Shown here one piece after another: positions 25,301 to 32,829 of a DNA stretch of 64,000 bases; position 1 is the first letter of the stretch, and the number at the start of each line of letters is the position of its first letter. This DNA is from Trileptium ribeirensis (lineage: Eukaryota > Nematoda > Enoplea > Enoplida > Thoracostomopsidae). A model generated the notes under the pieces. That model was not told the origin of the DNA. It was given only the letters and a program-made list of their open reading frames with translations, and did not search any database. The stretch is from contig JASANE010004949.1 in assembly GCA_030248225.1 (NCBI GenBank), positions 97,093-161,092 of the forward strand, written 5' to 3'. Made by a program: the position numbers and the translations under genes.

Positions 25301-26902
25301 ATTGTGTGATATCCACATGCATATCGACGTATGCTATCGAGACCTGATTGTCTGTGCAAGCAAAAGGCGTAGGTGTACCTATGCTTCACTATGTTCTGCA
25401 TTCTCTATAGAGTTACTAGTTTTACAGGTCAACCCGATTATAGCGCTCAGTGGGCCGAATACTATCGTTCGCTCGGAATGCACGATCAGGCTCAAATTAT
25501 TGAGCAGCAAGCGAAAGCGAATCAAGCAGTCGCTGCAGCCGCTGCCGTCCAACAGCAGCAACAACAACAACAAACAACCGCTGCAGTATCTCAACCCCAG
25601 GTAAGACTATGTGTCATTGATATTCACATCATCATTTTCGCCGTTTTCTGTTTGTTGGAAACGTGTTGGTTTGCATGTGGTAAAAAGCGCAATTATACTG
25701 CAGCATCAGCGCTTATTTGAAAGTATAGAAGTTAAAAAAGAAAAAATCGTGACCCTCGCACTGAACCGTCACCACTATACGGAACTTTGACCGGTATGAT
25801 CTAGCCGACTGCGCCGCAACAGTTTTGCTAATGGCACATTAAAGCAGTTCACCGCTGGAGGGTCATTTCGAGATTACGAGGCGTCCACATAAATTTCGGC
25901 AGACTTAAGATGATATATAGTTCGCAATCTCTTCTAGACCTGGCTTGGCCAAACTACCAAAATTCCTGTGGGTTTCCAGTTCGGAACTGGGGGGGGGGCG
26001 AATAAAACTGCGGGTGATTGCGCCAGTTTATCTGGGACAGTATAAAGTACTGTAACTGTCGGAAAACGCAAAAATGTGTAATCTAAAGACTTATTTATAT
26101 ATGTCCAAAAAGGAAAATGTAAGGAATTTTTTGGCTTGCTGGGGAAAATTTGGTTAGTTTTATCCTATTCTGGCGCAACTCTCAGCCTATATTGACGCAC
26201 TTTGGCGTTAATTTCCCGTAGATGTTCTCCCACCCCATTGGCACGAAACCACTCATGTTCAACTGATTCCACGATTTGTTAATTTTCTTAAATTTATGTT
26301 TTCTGTGTATATGTTAAATATTTTTAAATATTAATAACTGCTAAATATTTTAGGCATTAATAGCTACAATTTACAATATTGAAACACCGTTAAACACTAG
26401 CCTTAAAATATTATAGGCTTAGTTAGAATTAAAAATACATGGAAATTTGAAATAAGTAGTATTATTATAGAAAAGTTTATTTCCTCCACGCACTGAAAAT
26501 TCCCTGGAATGATCCTGGGAATTCACCACCAATGTTTTCATCCAAAATTTTCTAAAGGCTCTGTACAGGCCGCCTAAGCGCTCGGCTGTTGGGCTTATGA
26601 GATTACTCTATCCAATTCTTTTAGCGCCGTTCGCATTGCTTAGTGGACCACAATTGTGAACAGCATCGGACAGACAAGAATCCTATCTCGCGCCAGATTT
26701 GACTTCATACGGAGCCTACGCATAACATATATATACATGCAATTCTATATGTTTTAAGATTTTTGTGTTAATATGATGGTTTATACGTACATGTGCGAAT
26801 ACCTTTATGTTTCTGTACATTAAGGCAACCTACACCTATCCTCAACAGCAGGCCGTTCATCCTGGCATTCCCGTTCAGCAAGCGTATCAACACCAGTATT
26901 AA
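1283..26902 (+). CDS. FUBP/Psi-like: FUBP/KSRP/PSI-family KH-domain protein, 5' truncated by the window (11 exons)
   Basis: Joined exons: 1283-1340, 1816-2011, 3865-3963, 6992-7087, 8213-8318, 13589-13689, 14159-14282, 20372-20937, 23670-23859, 25428-25600, 26825-26902. The sum is 2 leading bases plus 595 codons including stop, with every junction in phase and GT-AG. Order: C-terminal part of KH1; KH2 with GKGG; linker; KH3 with GKGG; Gly-rich linker; KH4 with GRGG; Pro/Gln/Gly/Ala-rich region; Trp/Tyr motif WAAYYQQYYQQ; second motif SAQWAEYYRSLG; poly-Gln; C-terminus HQY. Four KH domains followed by Trp/Tyr motifs define the FUBP/KSRP/PSI family: nuclear single-stranded DNA/RNA binders in transcription, splicing and mRNA decay. 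In Drosophila PSI the C-terminal repeats contact U1-70K. The second motif looks more like the PSI form, so a splicing role is inferred. N-terminus and most of KH1 are missing from the window. Confidence 0.93.
1341..1815 (+). other. intron between exons a and b
   Basis: 475 bp, gtatgt to tttag. I see nothing in it beyond a pyrimidine-rich 3' end. Confidence 0.8.
1816..2011 (+). CDS. FUBP/Psi-like: KH protein exon b: end of KH1, first half of KH2
   Basis: The acceptor is tttag. The exon starts with KAKELMNNIISKGN, the last helix of KH1, then a Gly/Pro/Met linker, then KH2 from VEEMLLPGMKVGLVIGKGG, which carries the GKGG nucleic-acid-binding loop. It ends after KKIQ at a complete codon, followed by gttcgt. 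The window between KH1 and KH2 is short, as in FUBP proteins. ORFs on the minus strand here are shadows. Confidence 0.95.
2012..3864 (+). other. intron between exons b and c
   Basis: 1853 bp splitting KH2. Roughly the first 740 bp hold nothing I recognise; the second half is a six-copy ~166-bp tandem array (separate entry). Confidence 0.85.
2755..3760. repeat. tandem array, six units of ~166 bp
   Basis: Landmark ctcattttgtag recurs at 2783, 2950, 3115, 3268, 3435 and 3601 (spacings 167, 165, 153, 167, 166). Each unit also carries aagactaagtataatatg, attagatcaaagggtg and acattacactaaaacgg. Neighbouring units differ at few sites, so the array is fairly young. ORFs inside (3030-3239, 3516-3710) are by-products; the unit length is not a multiple of three. 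Confidence 0.93.
3865..3963 (+). CDS. FUBP/Psi-like: KH protein exon c: second half of KH2
   Basis: 33 codons in phase 0 on both sides (ctag acceptor, gtaaac donor). EELGVRMVVIQDSNN and DKPLRIIGPPDKVE match the beta2-beta3 part of FUBP KH2 (family form: GVKMVMIQD ... DKPLRITGDPYKV). The exon is too short to show as a long ORF and was found by homology reading. Confidence 0.95.
3964..6991 (+). other. intron between exons c and d
   Basis: 3028 bp. 4390-5030 holds GC-richer repeats of ~120-130 bp (separate entry). 5040-6990 is unique-looking AT-rich sequence with a small GC-rich piece at 5600-5640 (ggggctcctgcccccgaa). No coding exon is supported; the ORF 6893-7114 is exon d with intron read-through. 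Confidence 0.8.
4640..5030. repeat. degenerate tandem repeat, ~120-130 bp unit, three copies
   Basis: ggag-containing starts (ggagtcaggcgagctctatg, partly changed in the third copy) at 4644, 4775 and 4896. Two units share agcccaacagtagagaacatcc and cactgatgctagcagagtat; the middle one has a different centre. A further diverged relative may lie at 4395-4500. Confidence 0.7.
6992..7087 (+). CDS. FUBP/Psi-like: KH protein exon d: KH2 C-terminal helix and linker
   Basis: 32 codons between ttttcag and gtaaat. TARQKVMEVLSAKD completes the KH2 alphaC helix; the rest (MGANPAGIMTDQKSMAE) is the linker to KH3 and ends with the Glu that precedes the KH3 motif VIVPR of the next exon. Confidence 0.93.
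7088..8212 (+). other. intron between exons d and e
   Basis: 1125 bp. 7640-8060 is richer in CpG than its surroundings, with short repeated words such as aacgcgaa and a loose inverted pair (gatgctctgtgg near 7681, acatcacagagccc near 8009), perhaps an old foldback. The rest is AT-rich without recognisable features. Confidence 0.7.
8213..8318 (+). CDS. FUBP/Psi-like: KH protein exon e: first half of KH3
   Basis: Follows gtgttttcag. VIVPRIAVGVIIGKGGEMI then RKIQQDSDARVQFKLG is a classic KH3: the family has [21 protein letters not shown]. GKGG is the binding loop. It ends with one base of a split codon before gtatgt; G plus AA of the next exon gives Glu. Confidence 0.96.
8440..8960. repeat. degenerate tandem repeat, ~170-bp unit, three copies
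   Basis: atgaatt plus a following ctgtacaaa/ctataaaatg block recurs at 8442, 8614 and 8783 (spacing 172 and 169), each followed by gaccaaa..agctatatag..cgagcggttg and a ttttgggtctc block. More diverged than the 2755 array. A further fragment is at about 22100-22180. Confidence 0.8.
9838..10204. mobile_element. G-run MITE, copy 2, with 5-bp target duplication
   Basis: CTGGCCTGTCCACAG ... CTGTGGACAGGCCAG, 367 bp, very similar throughout to 484-867, including both G-rich ends. Flanked by TATAA at 9833-9837 and 10205-10209, the clearest target duplication in this family. Inserted in a degraded repeat that continues on both sides. Confidence 0.85.
10515..10910. repeat. degenerate tandem repeat, ~150-170-bp unit
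   Basis: ttgggctca recurs at 10521, 10692 and 10842, each followed by ttgttcag, aag/aaagc and agctctata (tagctatata in two). The word ttgggctcattttgt also marks the 2755 array, so the two may be distant relatives. Confidence 0.72.
11240..12540. other. CpG-rich, ORF-free intronic segment
   Basis: About 1.3 kb visibly richer in G+C and CpG than the flanks (gtcgacgacc, cgtcgtcgacgaag, ctcgctcgcgg), with no ORF of 60 codons on either strand. Starts near a hairpin-like GTTTCC...GGAAAC at about 11300-11320. It does not match an rRNA or tRNA I know. Old mobile element or noncoding transcript both remain possible. Confidence 0.45.
12988..13145. repeat. minisatellite, ~25-bp unit, six copies
   Basis: Units of 24-30 bp with the core agacgaaattgcgt followed by a CpG-rich half (ttcgcgtcc). 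The ORFs on both strands here are by-products of the repeat. Confidence 0.8.
13589..13689 (+). CDS. FUBP/Psi-like: KH protein exon f: second half of KH3
   Basis: EDVNGSERTAVLTGTTEQI followed by ARATDMIKDLVEQAV is beta3 and alphaC of KH3. The donor is ambiguous: gttagt after 13689 fits the consensus best and adds Val; gtggtt after 13686 would omit it. Both keep the frame. It lies 5.3 kb from the first half of KH3. Confidence 0.92.
13690..14158 (+). other. intron between exons f and g
   Basis: 469 bp. Its 3' part (13934-14101) is clearly similar to 25209-25384, the 3' part of the intron before exon j; both end about 45-60 bp from an AG after gttttacag. Confidence 0.8.
14159..14282 (+). CDS. 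FUBP/Psi-like: KH protein exon g: linker and start of KH4
   Basis: Acceptor ttttacag. IKAGGLTQPVASQPMSGGGG is the flexible linker; EEIFYMHVPATKTGLVIGRG begins KH4 (family: IVPTGKTGLIIGKGG). The exon ends one base into a Gly codon, so the intron cuts the GRGG loop. Donor gtgagt is strong. Confidence 0.95.
14812..15104. mobile_element. G-run MITE, copy 3 (degraded)
   Basis: Begins ctggcctgtccacag like copies 1 and 2; right end decayed (actgtgtggaaaggcag). 293 bp, shorter through internal loss, and the G runs are eroded. Central aattaatgtttaaaa and ggccgagcgg are kept. Confidence 0.75.
15330..16090. repeat. tandem repeat, ~160-170-bp unit, about four copies
   Basis: tggctcttc recurs at 15681, 15851 and 16011; tttgaagc(a/g)ctt with ttaaatt at about 15749, 15909 and 16069, with an older unit before 15600. 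Shared blocks include ggatagccta, tttctctgtcattgtg and attaattttggct. Confidence 0.82.
17690..17783. mobile_element. right end of Tc1/mariner-type MITE (fragment)
   Basis: agtgacagtaatttttggcgggcaccg followed by ta matches the right end of 871-1045, after a gagcgag-rich stretch. The left end is not clear. Confidence 0.5.
18633..18916. mobile_element. foldback element with ~50-bp arms
   Basis: Arms CATTAGGGAAGAGTATGACA... and the inverse ...CATATTATTCCCTAATG; catgttagcccgtgt also pairs with acacgggctaacatg. The centre is C/G-rich (cccaaccgccc, ccccccccccac). Direct repeats ccttgg(t/a)attattaaga at 18615-18632 and 18917-18934 flank it. Confidence 0.8.
19045..19910 (+). repeat. two head-to-tail copies of a ~430-bp dispersed repeat
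   Basis: Copy A from TGAGCGGAGC (19045) to about 19495 and copy B from about 19496 to about 19910 are nearly identical from gtccgttcgg to ccaagctccgctcaca. Copy B lacks the first ~35 bp. The 3' ends read gttccgctaccgactag and gttccactaccgactaa. A third, inverted copy is at 45160-45603. Helitron-like 3' ending (CTAG, AT-rich target, tandem copies) but no 5' TC end. Confidence 0.85.
19927..20073. mobile_element. Tc1/mariner-type MITE, degraded left end
   Basis: cccgccaaaaatgattgtcgctcgctcgag ... ctagctagtactg then TA. Matches 871-1045 on both arms and in the core (ttctaaaaatagaattt), inverted relative to it. Confidence 0.7.
20372..20937 (+). CDS. FUBP/Psi-like: KH protein exon h: rest of KH4, Pro/Gln-rich linker, first Trp/Tyr motif
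   Basis: The largest exon (188 codons). GGENIRQINTESGAHVELSR, then PPPNDIEKIFVIKG, completes KH4 and matches the unusual FUBP KH4 with its double-Pro insert. About 120 residues rich in Pro, Gln, Gly, His and Ala follow, presumably disordered. The exon ends with DPNAATWAAYYQQYYQQ, a FUBP C-terminal Tyr motif (DUF1897-like). The frame stays open 60 codons past the gtacgc donor, to a stop at 21118-21120. Confidence 0.96.
20938..23669 (+). other. intron between exons h and i
   Basis: 2732 bp. Holds a GC-rich partly inverted block (21434-21582: ggctcccctgccgg ... gccggggggtagcc), G-run MITE copy 4, a fragment like the 8440 repeat (about 22100-22180) and one unit like the 31-kb tandem repeat (about 22730-22800). 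22850-23580 shows nothing recognisable. Confidence 0.75.
21761..22091. mobile_element. G-run MITE, copy 4 (degraded)
   Basis: Starts ctggcctgtccacaaccctccgaaa; keeps the aatttcaaa..gtggg, atttccgtgta, aattaatgttt and ttcggccggg blocks in the same order as 484-867. The right terminal repeat is eroded (gattgtggg). Confidence 0.7.
23670..23859 (+). CDS. FUBP/Psi-like: KH protein exon i: Ala/Pro/Gln-rich region
   Basis: After atttttcag: HGYASAGQPHPGQPAGAPAG and more Ala/Pro/Gln/Thr, ending TINPVTG. Composition and phase agree with the neighbouring exons. The last base G joins GT of the next exon as Gly (GQPDYSAQW). Low-complexity spacer between the two Trp/Tyr motifs. Confidence 0.9.
23860..25427 (+). 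other. intron between exons i and j
   Basis: 1568 bp, more than half of it a 358-bp tandem repeat (separate entry). The rest is AT-rich. Confidence 0.85.
24385..25290. repeat. tandem repeat, 358-bp unit, about 2.5 copies
   Basis: gattacggctccggttct recurs with spacing 358 and 359 (ctccggttc at 24411, 24769, 25128). Units share tggttcctcgactcaaaat, cttgggggttttcgggcatg and atggttccttgggtac. The third unit breaks off near 25290. A related segment is at 13934-14101. Confidence 0.9.
25428..25600 (+). CDS. FUBP/Psi-like: KH protein exon j: second Trp/Tyr motif and poly-Gln
   Basis: QPDYSAQWAEYYRSLGMHDQ followed by AQIIEQQAKANQ is the conserved C-terminal motif of FUBP/PSI proteins (family: DYTKAWEEYYKK). 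Then Ala-rich sequence and eight Gln, coded by mixed CAG/CAA. Acceptor tttacag, donor gtaaga. The poly-Gln tract may vary in length. Confidence 0.95.
25601..26824 (+). other. intron between exons j and k
   Basis: 1224 bp from gtaaga to attaag. No repeat or exon recognised; AT-rich, with an 11-G run near 25987-25998. Confidence 0.75.
26825..26902 (+). CDS. FUBP/Psi-like: KH protein terminal exon k
   Basis: 25 codons, ATYTYPQQQAVHPGIPVQQA then YQHQY and TAA at 26900-26902. Phase matches exon j. The acceptor attaag is weaker than the others, but the Tyr/Gln/Pro composition and immediate stop support it. Short Gln/Tyr-rich tails are usual in this family. Confidence 0.82.
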   Translation, partial: ATYTYPQQQAVHPGIPVQQAYQHQY

Positions 26903-26945
26903 CGCTGAATGTGGTTCGACTACTGAGCTGTGTAATGTCTATTTG
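26903..26945 (+). other. start of 3' UTR with possible 3'-UTR intron donor
   Basis: 43 bases after the stop codon there is a strong donor (TTTG followed by gtgagtaa at 26946). The 3' UTR may therefore be spliced. I cannot fix the partner acceptor: a cttcag at about 33376-33381 is one candidate. No convincing AATAAA lies within 2 kb of the stop; one is at 29927-29932. Confidence 0.35.
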
Positions 26946-28190
26946 GTGAGTAAATTGACATCTTAGTAAAGCGTATTACTATATTCTAGTTTTTTCATAC
27001 ACCACCACGAATATGAATATTTCAAATCGTTGCTATAAAATTCACAATGTGTCTTTTTTAAATTTTGTATTAATGTTAGACGCATAGGGAACCGGCACAG
27101 TGTTGATATGCCATTCTAGACGTGCTCCGCAGTAAACTGATTTTTGCTGTATTTCTGCGTCAGTTACTGCATTCTATTTTTCCAGTCGAAAGCAATACAT
27201 TATCGTTTAATGGTTGTAGTTGTTATTAGCTCGAAATAAGACTAGCTGCTGTTGCGTTGAGTAGCGACACTTTCATTTACATCACCGCCGAGGGAATACA
27301 TTAAGCACAAAGTTTGCATAAAGCTTCTTGTGAAATTGATCATAGTATTGTATGGATATGATTTTAGATATGTCGATCTATATCTACACGGTGAATAGCT
27401 GCATAAAGTGTTATTCATGAGTGAAGGACTCGCAAATGGTGGCCTCCCTTCTCAACACTAGAAGTGAGGAACTAAAAATTCCAGAAAACCTGGAATTTGC
27501 ACAGAAAGTTAGAAAAAATTCATTTTGGTTGGGTGTGAGGATAAAATGAGCACCACATTGTCATAGTGGGTGAAAGTTATAGTTACATTCAAAATTAAGT
27601 GCTTATAAAATTGAACGCAGAAGAAATCGAAAACGCTATTGATCAATCTTCGTTTAATCGAAATTCGTTAAACGAAAGCTTACATTTTTAAATATTTTTT
27701 ATTTCAACACAATCGAAATTTGTTAAATTAAACGCGAACTAACATTTTTTATTAAATTATTTTTTTATTTTGACGCAATCGAAATTTGTTAATTTAATCG
27801 ACTTTCGTTTAAACGATCGATTCTCGTGTAAACGCAAAAGTTCCAAATCGAACGAAGCTTCGATCGATTTTTGAGCACTTAATTCTGATTGTAACTGTAG
27901 CACTTGAGGTCCACAAAATTTGGAGAAAGCCAGTAAATCGCATAATATGTCATATTTGTCGCGGATACTTCTGGGATCTTTGGTTTATCCAGATTCACTT
28001 TCAGTCCACCTCACTTAATAATATACGGGCGCTCGTGTGAACTCAATGTATATACTTGTCCTAGACAATACTCTAAGTACCATAGCTATTTAAGTTCTTA
28101 CCTAGGTACAGAAAGCGAGAATCGTGTTGTGACAATTTTATGTGTTGCGATCAAGGCATTAAGAATATAATAGGGTTTTCAGAACGCTGA
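26946..28190. other. sequence downstream of the KH gene
   Basis: AT-rich; contains one foldback element (27581-27896). No coding exon or terminator-like signal can be assigned. Confidence 0.6.
27581..27896. mobile_element. foldback MITE, 316 bp
   Basis: Left agttacattcaaaattaagt plus gct pairs with right agcacttaattctgattgta plus act (21 of 23 match). Inside are cgaaatt(c/t)gtta blocks repeated about three times and a palindromic cgaagcttcg. No coding capacity. Confidence 0.7.
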
Positions 28191-28284
28191 ATGCAATGAT
28201 TTCGTTATCTAAAGTCAAGCACATTTTCATCATGCCTTTTCACACTTTTCAAAGTGTTACGATCGTGATACCGATTTCGAAAAC

Positions 28285-28674
28285 TGAGCTCTCCAAATTG
28301 GGATGGCTGGCATTTTTCGGTTCCCCCTGGTTCAGAACAGGTGCCTCACGGTTCATGTCCTCTGGAAAAATTTTGGGCTCACCCCGGTTCACCGCCTCTA
28401 GGCAGATTTTTTGTTTCCAATCAGTCCAAAGTACATAAAATTTAATCAAAATTTGTGCTAAACTTCCTTTCTGAAGCCAAAAATTTAACAAATTTTGTCA
28501 AAATTTATTTCAAAATAGCTTTTTCTGTCCAAGTTTTTGCAGTGTTTGCCACTATTTTTAATCATCTTCTCTTGGCAAAATGTTCCATGCCAAAATCAGG
28601 CGCCATTCGGGTCGGAACCAGCCCCCTCAACGGTTCTTGCTTCCTGGCAAAATTTTCAGCGAATGGAGAGCCCA
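28285..28674. mobile_element. MITE with TGGGCTCTCCA ends, copy 1
   Basis: TGAGCTCTCCA ... TGGAGAGCCCA, 390 bp. Interior blocks tttttcggttccccctggtt and cagaacaggtgcc, ggaaaaattttgggctc and atttttaaccg-like parts match 41555-41892 in opposite orientation. Peptides from it have no known counterpart. Confidence 0.75.
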
Positions 28675-28689
28675 GCAAAATGTAGTCTG

Positions 28690-29270
28690 CCTTCAAAAAT
28701 TTGGCTACGTATTGCGTATAGGGCATGGAGAATGGTCTGTATATAGGTCTTTCGGCATGCTTAATACGATTGTTCGGTTATCTAGAGACCACAAATACGT
28801 TTATTTCATGGTTTCTTCGAGGTTTTCAGTGGGTTTAGGGTCAGCCAACCGGATTTCCAGAATATAGCATGTCTTCTCTAGCCGAATCGAAGATAGCGAA
28901 GTTTCCACCGAGGGTGTTAGGGGGAAAATCGTGGAAATACCTTTTTGTCTGTCGCTGTCATTCATAACTCATTTTCGGATGGAGCTATTTCGGCCGTTTT
29001 TGTTCGATCCATGCACCCTTTAGTTGAACCCGAACAGCTTCGATCTCATATTCCGGGTCAAAATGGTAAAAACAAGGTTTTTAAGGGTTCTTTGCGAAAT
29101 CTGGCCAGACCGGTACCTGTGTTTCGCAGTCTATATCTCGTGACCCAGGCTTTGCATCGAAAAATAGACCAGGTCGTCGAGATCTTTATCTTTGCTGACC
29201 ACGTCTTTTTTGTGGCGCCGCTTTGGGCCAGAATATGGTTCGTCGATCTTTGCCAGAAATAGTGATTTTT
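28690..29270. repeat. degraded repeats with one ORF
   Basis: 28705-28870 is a unit of the 31-kb tandem family (acgtattgcgtatagggcat, ggttatctagagaccac). 28940-29262 has an open frame of 105 codons with no recognisable domain; its start (cattcataactcattttcgg) resembles other dispersed repeats near 8690 and 40325, so I treat it as repeat-derived. Confidence 0.5.
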
Positions 29271-29279
29271 CAGTTTGTG

Positions 29280-29890
29280 TTATTGCTTGTTTTTGCCGTA
29301 CAATGAATGCCTATTGGTTATCAAGCACGCTGGATACGATGGATTTGCTATTTAAAATATAATTTGACTATACTATACCTTTTAATGGGGGTTCAGGGGT
29401 GTTAGGGTGCACGACCCTGATTCCCATCTTACTTCTCTAAAGTGGGGTTGGCCCCCCCGGCAAAAAGCCCCTATGCAATTCTTAGCTTCACCTCGGTAAA
29501 AACACCCCTTTATTTCAAAAATTTTAAATTTTGACCCTTAGTTCGTGGCCCCTAGAGAAAATTTTGGCACCATTCAGTTCCGAATCAGCCCCATCCCCCG
29601 TTCATGCCCTCCTGGCAAAATTTTCAGCGAATAGAGAAGCTGGAATATATAGTTCTTTTTCATTTTGTGTGATTATGTATTGCGTGCTGGGCATCAAGAA
29701 TGGTATATAGGTATTTCTGAAGGCTGAATACACTGATTTAGTGTTCTAGAGTCTATCGTGCATATTTCATGCTTTTTCATGAGTCTAGGGTTTGGTTACG
29801 TATTGCGCACAGGTCATCATGAATTGTCTATATAGGTTTTCACAGGTAGGCTGATTACGATGGTTTTGTTCTCTAGAGTCCAACTTTACT
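29280..29890. repeat. further units of the 31-kb repeat and a decayed MITE
   Basis: 29400-29640 resembles the TGGGCTCTCCA MITE interior (ccccatcccccgttcatgcc, ctggcaaaattttcagcgaat) without its ends. 29675-29885 holds two units with tattgcg, catcaagaatgg, ggctgaatac and ctagagtc. Confidence 0.55.
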
Positions 29891-31019
29891 GTACTACTGT
29901 TTGAATTCGGAGAAATAATAAAGCCTAACGTTAACATACAGTGGAGCAGCTCGTTAAAATATATTGCTGTTACGAAACAAAGATGTAACTCACCAAAAAA
30001 TATTTATTAATCTGCTGTTCAATAAGGCATAGATGCAGCAAAACTGATAGTCAGATATCTTCTACCAACACGAAATCATCAGGATTGTCTGCAGTAGTCA
30101 AAGCAGCATTGCAATGGAACACGTAAATAGCGCCGTTGGACACCGGAATATCTTCTGATGAAACGTTTCGTCAGCAGTGGGCAAGAGAGCGCCGGATTCG
30201 AATGGAATAAGCATCCAATCGTACCACTCACCTTGTCTCACCCATTGATATAACTACCTCTATACGAAGAGATACGTTTAAATATAGTGAAGATTTGAAA
30301 TTAGCACCAATGAAAACCCATACGAACTTATTTTGAGCCACAAATCTATTAATATACCGTTAGAAGTGGTAATGTCACTGATGACTATATATGCGGTCGG
30401 GCCCAAATTTGGCCTCAAACACCAAATTGACCCAGGGATCCTACATGAAAACTGTTGACATCTTGCAAGTAGCCAGGCAGTAGCTCTATCCGCACAGCAA
30501 ATTTCATTCAAATCGCTTTAGTGGTCACATAGCTACACCAGGACAAAGTTTGGCCAAAATTTTGGAAATTATTTTCTAAAGTAGGGACCCGACCAAAACA
30601 ATTTATATACCATTAATAAAGCTTCCTAACACATATTTCGATATTAAAATGATTCAAATTGGCTCAAGGGTTGCCGAGTTATGAGCTATAATGAACAAAA
30701 ACTGGCCCATTTCAGCAATGTACCTTTGGGTTCCCCCTTTGACCCCCTGTGGTGGGACCTGGGATTGTCGAAACGGAATAAAACCACCAAAAGGCACAAC
30801 TAGAGTATCGTAGTTTTCATATGGTCTCGGTTCCATATCGTTTTAGTTGAGATAACGAAGTCCTGTTTACAGGAAAAAACGGACGCTCATCTTTTTCACC
30901 ATAGTGCGGTCTAGTTTGTCGATTCCGAAGCTAGGGCTTCTCCATCTCCGAATTCAATTGTACCCTTTCATGGGGGTATCAGGTATTTTACGGTCGACGA
31001 ATTTCATTTCCAGTGTATA
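29891..31019. other. no gene; weak repeat fragments
   Basis: Contains a near-perfect 20-bp palindrome CTGATGAAACGTTTCGTCAG at about 30155 and several aactcat/gagttatgag words like those in the 8-kb repeat (30660-30690). No ORF is recognisable. Confidence 0.5.
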
Positions 31020-31720
31020 GGGCTTTTTCATTTGTGTGATTATGTTTTGCGTTCAGGGCATCAAGAATGGTATAATATACCATATTATGTTGTTATTTCT
31101 GAAATATGAATATAGTGATTTGGTTATCTAGAGTTCAGCGTGCATATTTCATAGCTTTTCGTTGATTTTGAATTCGTTTAGGGTAAGATTTCTAGAACAT
31201 AGGCTGCTTTCAGTTATGTATTGCGTACAAATCATCAACAATTGTCTATATAGATTTTCGGAAATCTAAATATGATTGTTTGGTTATCTATAGTCCAGCA
31301 CGTGTATTTTATTCCTTTTCAGACATTTTTTGAATGGTTTAGGTTTAATGAACCCGATTTCCAGAAAATGGTCGGTCTTCAATAGTTTGGTACAAAAATA
31401 GTCCGTATAGAAGTTTTTCGTTATGCTGAATACAAAGATTTGGTTATCTAGAGTCCATCGTACATTTCGTGACTTTTCACGGGGTTTCAATGGATTTAGG
31501 GTCACTAAACACGATTTCCAGAATATAATCTGCCTTCCGTTGTTTGGTTACGTATTGTGTATAGGTCATCAAGAATTGTCTACGTAGGTTCGGTAGGCTG
31601 AATACGATGATTTGGTTGTCTAGAGACCATCGTAAATATCTGATGCGTTTGTCAGCTGTTTTCGCTGGGTTTAGGGTCGACGAGGTTTTAGTATTTTCAG
31701 TGTGTTCAGTTGCAAGACGT
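31020..31720. repeat. tandem repeat, ~160-170-bp unit, four copies
   Basis: tggttatcta at 31121, 31281 and 31441 and tggttgtcta at 31613 (spacing 160, 160, 172). Each unit has tattgcgt..aggtcatcaagaattgtct, ggctgaatac and gggtttagggtc. Single units occur at about 22730, 28705, 29675, 29810 and 31840. Confidence 0.85.
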
Positions 31721-32601
31721 TTTAGGGTGGTACCTATATACATTAAAAACACAGCCTATTACAGGTGATTAAACAAAATAGCTTAAAAATGAAACCCCTG
31801 CTCTGTTGCACCCTCGCTTGTGAGTTACTAGTTTAATTATGTATTGCGTGCAGGTATTAAAAATTATTGTCTATGTTAGTTTTCGGTAACCTTAATACGA
31901 TGGTTTGATTATCTTGAGAACAACACGAGCTACTTCCTTAGTTAGTATTGTTTTCGTTGTGCGCGATAGGGACCGAATGCGTTTTCGTTTTCAATCGGTT
32001 CAAGGTTCCATAGTTTTAGGGTGGCAAATTCATCAAACACAGCAAGTTTCACGATTACACAGAATAACTTGTGAAACCACGCTCGTTCTTTGTCACCCTA
32101 GCATGCCAGATAGTGGTAATATGTAGTTGTACGTATGCCTTATTGTTACACATTAAACAATAAATTATATTTACGTGATATGCGTCGTATAAATCCATTT
32201 TGTATTTATAAGCAAAAAATATGACATTCCTTAACAAACGTAGTCGTCAAAAAAGTGATAATGACATTAATACTTTTCTACATAATTACGCTCAAAAAAA
32301 GATTAACTGTTTCTGTTACCTGTAATGCAGTAAAAGAATAAAAGGAAAACATCGTCGAGTTGCAGCATTATGTGCTTGAAATAATATATTATGGTCTCCT
32401 TGAACAGACATAACTAAATATTATTCAGTCCTCGGCCTAAATGATCGTTGCTTGTTTATGTAGCTGTTTGTGTTGTTTGTTTTGTTACTTGTTCATTTCA
32501 GAGTTTCTGAACATTTTGTGGGTTATTTGGATGTGTAAGAGCCTGTGTCGAACTATTCGATAGCTGTTTGACAGTTGCTAGTGAGGTATATGATAGGGTT
32601 A
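31721..32601. other. no gene recognised
   Basis: One more unit of the preceding repeat at about 31840-31920; otherwise AT-rich without structure I can name. Confidence 0.5.
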
Positions 32602-32800
32602 CAGTACTCTCCTGAAATGACTGTGACGTTTTGTGTGTATTCTATATTCGGTTGCTTTTCGAGAGCTATAGTTCGACAACTTTTTTGTTTACTTCTAGTT
32701 TGACGATATTTCGAATGCTTTTTAAGGAATTTTTTCTGGTCTCCACATGTGTAATAATTCTGTTCGATGTTTTTCGAAAGGCAATGCTTCGCGAGTGCTG
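32602..32800. mobile_element. Tc1/mariner-type MITE (diverged)
   Basis: TA CAGTACTCTCCTGAAATGACTG ... gcttcgcgagtgctg; the left end matches 871-890, the right part (tctgttcgatgttttt) matches 28-50. Core diverged. Confidence 0.5.
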
Positions 32801-32829
32801 GTATAATATTGAGCATTTCGTGCTGTAAG

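Noticed and set aside
30155..30174. CTGATGAAACGTTTCGTCAG as ribozyme or operator
   Set aside because: A simple near-palindrome; lacks the separate GAAA strand and stems of a hammerhead.
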